From contig JAGDDC010000095.1 in assembly GCA_017958245.1 (NCBI GenBank), forward strand, positions 1 through 10,017: a DNA stretch of 10,017 nt. Reading direction: 5' to 3'. Below are positions 1-7,158 of this stretch, in pieces (position 1 is the first letter of the stretch; each line of letters begins with the position of its first letter). The position numbers and the translations under genes were made by a program. Below the pieces are notes generated by a model. That model was not told the origin of the DNA and did not search any database. It saw only the letters and a program-made list of their open reading frames with translations. The stretch comes from Lachnospiraceae bacterium. Lineage in GTDB: Bacteria; Bacillota_A; Clostridia; Lachnospirales; Lachnospiraceae.

Positions 1-1
1 C

Positions 2-295
2 GAGGCCATGTATGCCGAGCTTTTAAAGAAGCCCGCCGCGAAGAAAGCCCCCGCAAAGAAGACCGGGACAGCTGCGGCGAAGAAGACAGGAGCTGCTGCG
101 GAGAAGAAGACAGGAGCTGCTGCGAAGACCACGGGTACCGCGAAGGCTGCGGGCGCGGCAAAGAGTGCAGGTACTTCAAAAAGCTCTGGCAATGCAAAGA
201 GCACGGGTGCCGCAAAGACAACAGGCACAAAAAAGAAAGCAGAAACTGCAAAGAAGTCTGCATCAAAGAAACCGGAGGCAGGGAACGATAAATGA
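2..295 (+). CDS. 3' end of an unidentified gene with a Lys/Ala-rich repetitive C-terminal tail (partial)
   Basis: The reading frame is open to the left edge (GAG GCC precede the first ATG at position 8), so this is probably the C-terminus of a longer protein rather than a 95-residue one. From the ATG, 24 of 95 residues are Lys and 27 are Ala, with only five acidic residues. The tail is strongly basic, low in complexity and probably disordered. It begins with eight-residue repeats of the type KKTGxAAx and then changes to six-residue repeats of the type xxKxxG. There is no signal peptide, membrane segment or catalytic motif in the visible part. The TGA stop overlaps the ATG of murE, which implies translational coupling and membership of the same operon. 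Genes just before murE in related bacteria often encode division penicillin-binding proteins, so such a protein with a basic tail is possible, but nothing visible proves it. A short histone H1-like protein starting at 8 is the alternative. Confidence 0.6.
   Translation, partial: EAMYAELLKKPAAKKAPAKKTGTAAAKKTGAAAEKKTGAAAKTTGTAKAAGAAKSAGTSKSSGNAKSTGAAKTTGTKKKAETAKKSASKKPEAGNDK
57..128 (+). repeat. 24-bp in-frame tandem repeat, three copies
   Basis: Copies lie at 57-80, 81-104 and 105-128. The second and third differ at one base of 24. The first differs from the second at five. Twenty-four bases equal eight codons, so the array encodes octapeptides of the form KKTGxAAx without changing frame. 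Downstream, up to about position 275, the coding sequence continues as a degenerate 18-bp (six-codon) periodicity encoding xxKxxG units. Near-identical neighbouring copies suggest recent duplication by slippage. Confidence 0.75.
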
Positions 296-1779
296 TATTG
301 TCTAAAATGCTTGAAGGACTCTCGTATGAGGTCCTTCAAAAAAATGTGGATATAGAGGTCACGGGGCTTTTTTATGACTCGAGAAAGGTGACAAGGGGCT
401 CCGTCTTTGTGTGCATCAAGGGAGCCAACTCAAACGGTCACGACTACATAGACAAGGTCTGTGAAGCCGGTGCTGCGGCTGTTATAGTGACTGAGGACAG
501 AGGCTACGGCTCATACACTGACACGGCCTTCATAAAAGTCGATGATGACAGGGAGGCTCTCGCAGTTCTCTCTGCCGCGTGGTTTGATCATCCTGCAGGG
601 AAGCTCACGACTATAGGCATAACAGGCACAAAGGGAAAGACCACGACCTGCTATATGGTCTACGATATACTGAAGCGTGCGGGGAAGAAGCCCGGGCTCA
701 TCGGCACCATCGAGACCATCATCGGGGACGAGAGGACGCCTGCGGTAAACACGACGCCGGAGTCTTACGTGCTGCAGGAATCATTTGCAAAGATGGCCGA
801 GGCGGGACTTGACTGCGTGGTCATGGAGGTTTCCTCACAGGGCCTCATGCAGAAGAGGGTAGGCGGCTTCACCTTTGACATAGGCGTGTTCACAAACATC
901 GAGCCCGACCACATAGGGCCGAACGAGCACGCGTCATTTGAGGATTATATGGCCTGCAAAGCGCTGATCTTCAGGCAGTGTAAGCTCGGGCTGGTAAATA
1001 TGGACGACAGGAACGCGGCAAATGTCACGAAGGGCCACACGTGCAGGCTGAAGACCTTCGGTCTCTCGGAGGACGCGGATTTCAGGGCGAAGGACCTGAA
1101 CCTCCACAACGACTCCTCAAGTCTCGGCATCAGCTACACGCTCGTCGCGGGCGGCGAGGAGAGCAAGGTCAGGGTCAATATACCCGGAAGGTTCACGGTC
1201 TACAACTCGCTCACTGCGCTCGCTGTGGTGAAGGAGCTCGGTGTTGACATGAAGTCTGCGCTCGAAGCGCTTGAGAAGACCTCAGTCAGGGGCAGGGTTG
1301 AGCCTGTCAGAGTGTCGGACCGCTTCAGCGTGATGATAGATTACGCTCACAACGCCATGGCTCTCGAGAGCCTGCTCGGGACTCTTAAGGAGTATGAGCC
1401 CGCGAGACTTGTGTGCCTCTTCGGGTGCGGCGGGAACAGGTCGAGGGACAGAAGGTTCGAGATGGGAGAGATATCCTCGAAGCTTGCAGATCTGACCATC
1501 GTGACATCCGATAACCCGAGGTTTGAGGAGCCGATGGACATCATCGCGGACATATTGGTGGGTGTAAAGAAGGCTGACGGAGAGTACGTGACAATACCCG
1601 ACCGCGCCGAGGCGATAAAGTACGCGATCGAGAACGCGAAGGACGGCGACCTCATAGTGATCGCGGGCAAAGGACATGAGGATTATCAGGAGATCAAGGG
1701 CGTCAAGCACCACATGGACGACCGTGAGCTCGTTGCGGACGCGGTGAGGGAACTCAAGGCAGAGGGAAAGACAGTGTGA
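292..1779 (+). CDS. murE: UDP-N-acetylmuramoyl-tripeptide synthetase MurE, probably meso-diaminopimelate-adding
   Basis: This cytoplasmic Mur ligase adds the third amino acid to UDP-MurNAc-L-Ala-D-Glu using ATP. The 495 residues match the family length. The N-terminal substrate domain carries YDSRKV followed by FVCIKG. The ATP-binding loop GITGTKGKTTT is at about residues 109-119. EVSSQG and HIGPNEH follow, and the lysine expected to be carbamylated is K223. The C-terminal domain has DYAHNAM from about residue 350 and DNPR at 407-410. DNPR is the known signature of MurE enzymes that select meso-diaminopimelate, so a DAP-type peptidoglycan is inferred. The start at 292 overlaps the previous stop as ATGA; AGGGA at 280-284 is a fitting ribosome binding site with 7 nt spacing. 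A later ATG at 307 would trim the usual N-terminus. murF follows with an overlap. Confidence 0.96.
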   Translation: MILSKMLEGLSYEVLQKNVDIEVTGLFYDSRKVTRGSVFVCIKGANSNGHDYIDKVCEAGAAAVIVTEDRGYGSYTDTAFIKVDDDREALAVLSAAWFDHPAGKLTTIGITGTKGKTTTCYMVYDILKRAGKKPGLIGTIETIIGDERTPAVNTTPESYVLQESFAKMAEAGLDCVVMEVSSQGLMQKRVGGFTFDIGVFTNIEPDHIGPNEHASFEDYMACKALIFRQCKLGLVNMDDRNAANVTKGHTCRLKTFGLSEDADFRAKDLNLHNDSSSLGISYTLVAGGEESKVRVNIPGRFTVYNSLTALAVVKELGVDMKSALEALEKTSVRGRVEPVRVSDRFSVMIDYAHNAMALESLLGTLKEYEPARLVCLFGCGGNRSRDRRFEMGEISSKLADLTIVTSDNPRFEEPMDIIADILVGVKKADGEYVTIPDRAEAIKYAIENAKDGDLIVIAGKGHEDYQEIKGVKHHMDDRELVADAVRELKAEGKTV

Positions 1780-3251
1780 CTATGATAGATATGACGATAG
1801 GAGAGATCGCAAAGGCTGTAGGAGCAGTGCAGGTCAGAGGTGACGAAAACATACGCGTAAAGGGCGTTGTGATCGACTCAAGAGACCCCGCGGACGGACT
1901 GCTCTTTGTTCCCATAGTGGGAGAGAAGACGGACGCTCACGAGCATATAGCGGGGGCCCGCGCAAATGGCGCCGTTGCGACCTTTATATCCAGAGAGGAC
2001 GCATTTGTCCCGGAGGGGATGGGCGCGATACTTGTGGAGGACACCGTGAGGGCGCTCCAGAGGCTGGGCGAGTTCTACCGACGTCGTACAAACGTACCTC
2101 TGATCGGCATCACGGGGAGCGTCGGAAAGACCACCACGAAGGAAATGGTCCACGCTGCGCTCGCGGGGGGCCTGAAGGTCATAAAGACCATAAAGAACTG
2201 GAACGGACAGCTCGGACTCCCGAGGATGATGCTCGAGCTCGACGAGAGCCTTGATGCGGCCGTGATCGAGATGGGAATGAGCCTCGAGGGCGAGATGGCG
2301 AGGCTTTCTGCGATCGCTTCGCCCCAGACTGCGGTGATCACCAACATCGGCGTGTCGCACATAGGGAACCTCGGAAGCAGGGAGGCCATAAGAAGGGAGA
2401 AACTCTCCATTGCAAACGGCTTTGAGAAGGGAGCTTATCTCCTCCTAAACGGTGACGATGACATGTTAAGGCCCGTCGTTGACGCGGCAAAGAAAGTGAA
2501 AGAGAACGGAACGGAAGCGGCATTTGACGGTATCGAGATGACAGACGATACAAGGCGCGCGCTCCCGCTCGCAAAGATAGAGACCTACGGGCTCGGGGAG
2601 GACTGCGATCACAGGGCGGTGAACACGGTCTTTTACGAGGACATGACAGAGTTTGATTACGTGTCAAAGTCACACGAAGGGGGCACTGCAGCTCCCGTAC
2701 ATGTGAGGCTTAGCACGGTAGACAGGGCGCACCTCATGAACGCAGTGGCTGCGATGGCTGTGGCTGAGAGGTTTGGAGTGTCTCTAAAGACGGCTGCAGA
2801 GGGGCTCTTGTCCTACAGGCCCGAAGGGATGCGAGGAGAGGTCGAGAAGGTAGGCGAGATAAAGGTGATAAACGATGCCTACAACGCAAGCCCCGACTCG
2901 ATAAAGAGCGGGCTCGACGTGCTCATGAAGACGCCCGGAGCAAGGCATATAGCTGTGCTTGCGGATATGCTCGAGCTCGGGGCCATGTCAAAGACCTGCC
3001 ATGAGACCACCGGAAGAGACGCTGCGGAAGCGGGTGTGGACATACTTGTTACCGTAGGAGGCGAGGCGGAACACATAGACCGTGCTGCGGGGCTTGAGAG
3101 GCCGGAGCTTGAGAGGGCGCATTTTGATACGAACGAAGATGCCTATGCTTACCTTAAGCAGACCTTGAGGAGCGGTGATGTCGTGCTCTTTAAGGGGTCG
3201 AGGGGCATGAAGCTCGAGGAGATCATCGGAAGGCTGAAGGAGAGCGTATGA
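1776..3251 (+). CDS. murF: UDP-N-acetylmuramoyl-tripeptide--D-alanyl-D-alanine ligase MurF
   Basis: This ATP-dependent Mur ligase adds D-Ala-D-Ala to the UDP-MurNAc-tripeptide, the last cytoplasmic step of the precursor before transfer to lipid. The 491-residue product has an N-terminal recognition domain (VIDSRDPADGLLFVPIVGEK), an ATP loop GITGSVGKTTTK beginning at residue 111, then IKNWNGQLGLP, IEMGMSLEGEM and ITNIGVSHIGNLGS. K209 in REKLSI is the expected carbamylated lysine. INDAYNASPDS begins at about 365, in the C-terminal domain. The chosen start is GTG at 1776, which overlaps the murE stop as GTGA and has AGAGGG at 1761-1766 (9 nt spacing). ATG at 1782 is an alternative costing two residues. 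The overlap with murE points to coupled translation of consecutive pathway enzymes. Confidence 0.96.
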   Translation: MTMIDMTIGEIAKAVGAVQVRGDENIRVKGVVIDSRDPADGLLFVPIVGEKTDAHEHIAGARANGAVATFISREDAFVPEGMGAILVEDTVRALQRLGEFYRRRTNVPLIGITGSVGKTTTKEMVHAALAGGLKVIKTIKNWNGQLGLPRMMLELDESLDAAVIEMGMSLEGEMARLSAIASPQTAVITNIGVSHIGNLGSREAIRREKLSIANGFEKGAYLLLNGDDDMLRPVVDAAKKVKENGTEAAFDGIEMTDDTRRALPLAKIETYGLGEDCDHRAVNTVFYEDMTEFDYVSKSHEGGTAAPVHVRLSTVDRAHLMNAVAAMAVAERFGVSLKTAAEGLLSYRPEGMRGEVEKVGEIKVINDAYNASPDSIKSGLDVLMKTPGARHIAVLADMLELGAMSKTCHETTGRDAAEAGVDILVTVGGEAEHIDRAAGLERPELERAHFDTNEDAYAYLKQTLRSGDVVLFKGSRGMKLEEIIGRLKESV

Positions 3252-3318
3252 CACAGAGCGCGACCGGGCGAAGCGGGCTTCTGATAGCGTGGCTCTCAAG
3301 TAAAAAGGAAAGAAACAG
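3252..3318 (+). other. Intergenic spacer murF-priA
   Basis: This 67-bp gap has no supported gene. A weak inverted repeat pairs AGAGC (3255-3259) with GCTCT (3292-3296) over a long loop and has no T tract, so it is not a convincing terminator. AAGGAAAG at 3305-3312 is the ribosome binding site for priA, with 6 nt spacing. No clear promoter hexamers were seen, so priA is probably cotranscribed with murF. Confidence 0.5.
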
Positions 3319-5556
3319 ATGAGATATGCTGATGTGATAGTCGATATATCGCAGGGGAAGCTTGACAGGACGTTCCAGTACAGGGTTCCCGATGAGCTTG
3401 AAGGCAGAGTGGCTGTCGGGAGCAGTGTCACGGTGCCATTTGGCAAGGGCGCAAGGACGATAAAGGGCTTCGTGCTGTCCTTCTCCGTCGAGGCGAAGGT
3501 CGATGAGAGCAGGATCAAAGACGTGCTCGGTGTGAACGACAAGGACTTAAGGATCGAGGACAAGATGATCGCGCTCGCCTGCTTCATAAGGGAGAGCTTC
3601 GGAGGCACTTTAAACGAGGCGCTAAAGACTGTGATGCCCGTAAAAAAGGCTGTAAAACAGAGAGTCAAGAAGACTATAGTCATGTCACCCGACGAGGAAA
3701 AGGTGGTGCAGGCCCTCGAGACTGCGAGACAGAAAAAACACAGGGCGAGGGAGAGAGTCCTGCAGGAGCTTTTAAACGACAGAAGCCTTGACTATGATAC
3801 AGTTGTAGAAAAACTTGCCGTCTCGTCACAGACGATCAGGTCGCTTGAGGAGATGGGGCTCATAGAGATAGTTGAGAGGAAGGATCTCAGGAACCCGGTT
3901 TTTGCAAAGGGCAGAGAGGAGGAGAAGATCACTCCGAACCCCGCCCAGAGATACATCATAGACGAGATCACGGCGGACATAAAAGCCCGAAAGACGGGTG
4001 CCTACCTGATACACGGCGTCACGGGAAGCGGCAAGACCTACGTCTACATGTCGGTCATAGAGGAGGTTTTAAAGCAGGGAAAACAGGTGATCATGCTGAT
4101 CCCGGAGATCGCTCTGACCTATCAGACCGTCATGCGCTTCTACAGAAGGTTCGGCGACAGGATCTCGATACTCAACTCGCGGATGAGCGCAGGAGAGCGC
4201 TACGATCAGAGCATGCGCGCAAAAAACGGCGAGATCGACATCATGATAGGACCGAGATCCGCTCTTTTCACGCCATTTGAGAGGCTTGGGCTCATCATCA
4301 TGGATGAGGAGCACGAGGAGAGCTACAAGAACGAGAACGTTCCGCATTATAACGCAAGAGAGGTCGCGCTGATGCGGGGACGCACGGAGGGAGCGTCGGT
4401 AATCTTCGGTTCCGCGACGCCCTCGCTCGAGGTGTATTCAAAGGTCGAGAGCGGGAAGGTGAGGCTCTTTGAGCTCAAGGAGCGCGCGGGAGGAGCGGCA
4501 AAGCCCTTCATCCACGTGGTCGATATGCGCGAGGAGCTTAAGAACAAAAACAGGGATATCTTCTCGGTCAAACTCAAGGAACTCATAGAAGACAGGCTGA
4601 AAAAGGGCGAGCTGACCATGCTCTTTTTAAACAGGCGCGGCTACTCGGGCTTCGTCTCCTGCAGGAGCTGCGGGGAGATCATCAAATGCCCCCACTGCGA
4701 TGTATCGCTCACAAGGCACAGAAACGGCGAGATGATCTGCCATTACTGCGGTTACGTAAAACAGCCCGTAGACAAATGCCCGTCGTGCGGATCGCCCTAC
4801 ATAGGGAGCTTCGGGATCGGCACGGAGAAGATCGAGGAGAAGCTTAAAGCGCTGTTCCCCACCGCGAGAGTACTCAGAATGGATGCGGACACGACAGGCG
4901 GTAAGGAGGGGCATTCACAGATCCTCGCTTCATTTGCGGACGGAGAGGCGGACATACTCGTCGGTACGCAAATGATAGTCAAGGGCCACGACTTTCACAA
5001 GGTCACGCTGGTGGGCATACTCGCGGCAGACATGTCACTCGGAGTGCCCGACTACAGGGCTGCGGAGCGGACCTTCGACCTGCTCGTTCAGGCGTCGGGG
5101 CGCGCGGGGCGCGGGAAGACGGAAGGCGAGGTCGTCATACAGACCTATCAGCCTGAGCACTACAGCGTGAAGGCTGCGGCAAATGCTGATTTCCATGCCT
5201 TCTACGAGGAAGAGATGGGCTTTCGTAGGGCCATGGAATACCCGCCCGCATCGAACATGCTGCTGATACTGTGCGCGAGCGCAAAGGAAAAGGAAGCGAA
5301 GGACTATGCCGAATACGTGGCAGGACTCGCGGGGAAGGCTGCGGGTGAGCTCGCAAAAACAGGCGCAAAGCTCATAGGGCCCGCGAGGGCTTCTCTCTAC
5401 AAGGCAAATGACATATACCGGAGAGCCCTGTACATAAAGTCTGCGAACATGGAAGAGCTGATAAGGATCAAAAACTTCCTCGCGGATACTCTGACAGGGG
5501 ACAGAAAGTACCCCGGAGCATCCTGCGCGTTTGACTTCAACCCGCAGAGAGTGTAG
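3319..5556 (+). CDS. priA: Primosomal protein N' (replication restart helicase) PriA
   Basis: PriA is a 3'-to-5' superfamily 2 DNA helicase that recognises stalled or D-loop forks and reloads the replicative helicase. The 745 residues match the family. The N-terminal 3'-end-binding domain starts YADVIVDI and contains FQYRVP and VGSSVTVPFG. Walker A GVTGSGKT is at 233-240 and the DEEH box at 329-332. Eight cysteines at 448, 451, 457, 460, 474, 477, 487 and 490 form the two zinc sites typical of PriA and are all present. GIGTEK (499-504), VGTQM (548-552) and QASGRAG (591-597) are the expected later helicase motifs. The start is the ATG with a good ribosome binding site ahead. Its place between murF and def is common in Clostridia and does not imply a wall function. 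Nothing is broken or missing. Confidence 0.97.
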   Translation: MRYADVIVDISQGKLDRTFQYRVPDELEGRVAVGSSVTVPFGKGARTIKGFVLSFSVEAKVDESRIKDVLGVNDKDLRIEDKMIALACFIRESFGGTLNEALKTVMPVKKAVKQRVKKTIVMSPDEEKVVQALETARQKKHRARERVLQELLNDRSLDYDTVVEKLAVSSQTIRSLEEMGLIEIVERKDLRNPVFAKGREEEKITPNPAQRYIIDEITADIKARKTGAYLIHGVTGSGKTYVYMSVIEEVLKQGKQVIMLIPEIALTYQTVMRFYRRFGDRISILNSRMSAGERYDQSMRAKNGEIDIMIGPRSALFTPFERLGLIIMDEEHEESYKNENVPHYNAREVALMRGRTEGASVIFGSATPSLEVYSKVESGKVRLFELKERAGGAAKPFIHVVDMREELKNKNRDIFSVKLKELIEDRLKKGELTMLFLNRRGYSGFVSCRSCGEIIKCPHCDVSLTRHRNGEMICHYCGYVKQPVDKCPSCGSPYIGSFGIGTEKIEEKLKALFPTARVLRMDADTTGGKEGHSQILASFADGEADILVGTQMIVKGHDFHKVTLVGILAADMSLGVPDYRAAERTFDLLVQASGRAGRGKTEGEVVIQTYQPEHYSVKAAANADFHAFYEEEMGFRRAMEYPPASNMLLILCASAKEKEAKDYAEYVAGLAGKAAGELAKTGAKLIGPARASLYKANDIYRRALYIKSANMEELIRIKNFLADTLTGDRKYPGASCAFDFNPQRV

Positions 5557-5580
5557 GCTTTGGCTTTTGAAGGCTACAGA

Positions 5581-5592
5581 GGTCCCGGGACC
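5581..5592. promoter_or_regulatory. Perfect 12-bp palindrome GGTCCCGGGACC upstream of the def promoter
   Basis: The 12 bases equal their own reverse complement, in the spacer between priA and def, about 25 bp upstream of the candidate -35 element. It could be a protein-binding site, or a short hairpin (GGTC stem, CCGG loop) after priA. No T run follows, so an intrinsic terminator is not supported. The role is unknown, and in GC-rich DNA such a palindrome can occur by chance. Confidence 0.3.
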
Positions 5593-5616
5593 GGGGCAGG
5601 AATGCTTCTTAGGAGT

Positions 5617-5645
5617 TTAACAGATTTAGGAAAGATAGTTATATA
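5617..5645 (+). promoter_or_regulatory. Candidate sigma-A-type promoter for def
   Basis: TTAACA (5617-5622) matches the TTGACA consensus at five of six positions. A 17-bp spacer follows, then TATATA (5640-5645), which matches TATAAT at four of six. The stretch from about 5616 to 5647 is clearly AT-rich against GC-rich surroundings and lies in noncoding DNA. Transcription would start near 5652, giving a leader of about 25 nt that contains the def ribosome binding site. This would let def-fmt and the genes after be expressed apart from murE-murF-priA. Confidence 0.5.
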
Positions 5646-5665
5646 CACCCGGCGAGGCCGGAAAG

Positions 5666-5671
5666 AGGAGG
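5666..5671 (+). promoter_or_regulatory. Strong ribosome binding site that fixes the def start
   Basis: AGGAGG lies 5 nt before the ATG at 5677, inside the run GAGGAGGAG. It shows that translation begins at this ATG (MAIRTIRV) and not at the TTG at 5560 further upstream in the same frame. Confidence 0.85.
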
Positions 5672-5676
5672 AGATC

Positions 5677-6153
5677 ATGGCAATCAGAACAATCAGAGTT
5701 GATGACGACGAGGTGCTTTTGAAGAAATCGCGCGAGGTGACGGAGATCACGCCCAAGATCAGGGAGCTTGTAAGCGATATGCTTGAGACCATGTACAAGG
5801 CTGAGGGCGTCGGGCTCGCTGCCGTTCAGGTGGGCGTCTTAAAGAGGATCGCGGTAGTTGACGTGTCGGAGGAGGCCAACTCCCCGATCATACTCATAAA
5901 CCCCGTGATACTTGAAAAGAGCGGTTCGCAGACAGGCAACGAGGGCTGTCTTTCGGTGCCCGGGATGAGGGGCTGCGTGACGAGGGCAAACTACGTCAAG
6001 GTAAAGGCCTATGACCTCGACATGAAGGAACAGATCATAGAGGGGACTGAGCTTCTTGCGCGCGCTCTCCAGCATGAGATAGATCATCTCGACGGCGTGC
6101 TCTACACGACCAAGGTCGAGGGCGAGCTTGAGCGCGTGACGGGCGAAGAGTGA
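5677..6153 (+). CDS. def: Peptide deformylase
   Basis: The 158-residue metalloenzyme removes the formyl group from the N-terminal methionine of new proteins at the ribosome exit. All three family motifs are present: GVGLAAVQ at 44-51 (motif 1, GxGxAAxQ), EGCLS at 89-93 (motif 2, with metal ligand C91) and HEIDH at 133-137 (motif 3, with metal ligands H133 and H137 and catalytic E134). The length fits the short deformylases. The frame is open back to a TTG at 5560, but those 39 residues lack family similarity and overlap the promoter-like region, so the ATG with AGGAGG is preferred. fmt follows after 48 bp and performs the opposite chemistry on initiator tRNA, the usual pairing. Confidence 0.96.
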   Translation: MAIRTIRVDDDEVLLKKSREVTEITPKIRELVSDMLETMYKAEGVGLAAVQVGVLKRIAVVDVSEEANSPIILINPVILEKSGSQTGNEGCLSVPGMRGCVTRANYVKVKAYDLDMKEQIIEGTELLARALQHEIDHLDGVLYTTKVEGELERVTGEE

Positions 6154-6188
6154 CAGGAATATAAGGCCTGATCTGTGTTTACGCATAT

Positions 6189-6194
6189 GGAGGA
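6189..6194 (+). promoter_or_regulatory. Ribosome binding site that decides the fmt start
   Basis: GGAGGA lies 7 nt before the ATG at 6202. The in-frame GTG at 6175 and ATG at 6187 lie before or within this site and have no good binding site of their own, so 6202 is the likely start. Confidence 0.8.
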
Positions 6195-6201
6195 AAACCA
6201 C

Positions 6202-7158
6202 ATGAGGATAGTTTTTATGGGGACTCCCGAACTCTCGGCTACGGTCCTTTCAAGGCTCCTTGAGACGGACCATGAGATCGTTGCGGCGGTTACCCAGCCC
6301 GACAGGAAAAAGGGAAGAAAGGGAGAGCTTGCGATGCCTCCGGTGAAGGAGCTAGCCCTGTCAAAGGGCATAGAGGTCTTTCAGCCTCTAAAGGCAAGGG
6401 ACGAGGATTTCCTCGAGGCTATGGAGAGGATCGCACCCGACCTGATAGTGGTCGCTGCCTTCGGGCAGATACTCCCCGAAAGACTGCTTAACATACCGAG
6501 ATTTGGCTGTGTGAACGTCCATACCTCGCTCCTTCCGAAGTACAGGGGAGCCTCACCCATACAGTGGGCAGTGATCAACGGTGACGAGGTGACCGGAGTC
6601 ACCATCATGTACATGGCAAAGGGGCTTGACACCGGGGATGTGATCGAACAGAGAACGGTGCCGGTCGAGAAAAAGGAGACCGCTGAGAGCCTGACCGTGA
6701 AGCTTGCAAAAGAAGGCGGAGAACTGCTCGTGTCCGTGATAGAGAAGATATTTGCAGGCACAGCGGGAAGGACTCCACAGAACGACGCGGAGGCATCCTA
6801 TGTGAAGGTGATCGAGAAAAGCCTCGGCGATATAGATTTTGAAAAGAGCGCCGCGAGCATAGAAAGGCTCGTGAGAGGACTCAATCCCTGGCCCACCGCC
6901 TATACTTTCATTGACGGAAAGAGTGTGAAGTTCTGGGACTGCGATGTGTGTTCCGCAGATGAGACGATGCAAAAGGACAGGGGCGGCGCCGTGCCCGGAG
7001 AGGTTGTATACACGGACTCGAAGACGTTGTTCATAAAGACGGGCGAGGGGATACTTAAGGTGAACGAGCTTCAGCTTGAGGGCAAGAAGCGCATGAGGAC
7101 GGAAGAGTTCCTTAGGGGCTTCAGGCTCAAAGACGGAGACAGGTTCGGAAAGAGATGA
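6202..7158 (+). CDS. fmt: Methionyl-tRNA formyltransferase
   Basis: Fmt transfers a formyl group from 10-formyltetrahydrofolate to Met-tRNA(fMet), giving the initiator used in bacterial translation. The 318-residue product starts MRIVFMGTPE, the normal N-terminus. QPDRKKGRK begins at residue 32. The folate and catalytic region reads NVHTSLLPKYRGASPIQW, with the catalytic triad N105, H107 and D143 (the last in GLDTGD); the 38-residue distance from N to D equals that known for the related GAR transformylase. The C-terminal tRNA-binding domain carries LNPWPTAYT from residue 227. The stop is followed directly by the rsmB reading frame. In many relatives I recall a zinc metallopeptidase gene between fmt and rsmB; there is none here. 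Confidence 0.96.
   Translation: MRIVFMGTPELSATVLSRLLETDHEIVAAVTQPDRKKGRKGELAMPPVKELALSKGIEVFQPLKARDEDFLEAMERIAPDLIVVAAFGQILPERLLNIPRFGCVNVHTSLLPKYRGASPIQWAVINGDEVTGVTIMYMAKGLDTGDVIEQRTVPVEKKETAESLTVKLAKEGGELLVSVIEKIFAGTAGRTPQNDAEASYVKVIEKSLGDIDFEKSAASIERLVRGLNPWPTAYTFIDGKSVKFWDCDVCSADETMQKDRGGAVPGEVVYTDSKTLFIKTGEGILKVNELQLEGKKRMRTEEFLRGFRLKDGDRFGKR

Noticed and set aside
57..128. Repeats as a possible CRISPR array
   Set aside because: The units are directly adjacent with no spacers, keep the reading frame and encode a low-complexity peptide.
1041..1247. Plus-strand open frame of 68 codons inside murE
   Set aside because: It is out of frame within conserved murE sequence and has no supporting start context or known similarity.
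3255..3296. Inverted repeat AGAGC/GCTCT as a terminator after murF
   Set aside because: It has only five pairs, a loop over 30 nt and no T run.
2988..3683. Minus-strand open frame (231 codons) spanning the murF-priA junction
   Set aside because: It overlaps the conserved murF C-terminus and priA N-terminus, and its product shows no recognisable domain. Its existence reflects the codon bias of the plus strand.
5560..5676. N-terminal extension of def from TTG 5560
   Set aside because: The ATG at 5677 has a near-perfect ribosome binding site and gives the usual deformylase N-terminus. The extension overlaps promoter-like DNA and has no family similarity.
6175..6201. Upstream starts of fmt at GTG 6175 or ATG 6187
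   Set aside because: The GGAGGA ribosome binding site is at 6189-6194 and points to ATG 6202, which gives the classic MRIVFMGTPE start.
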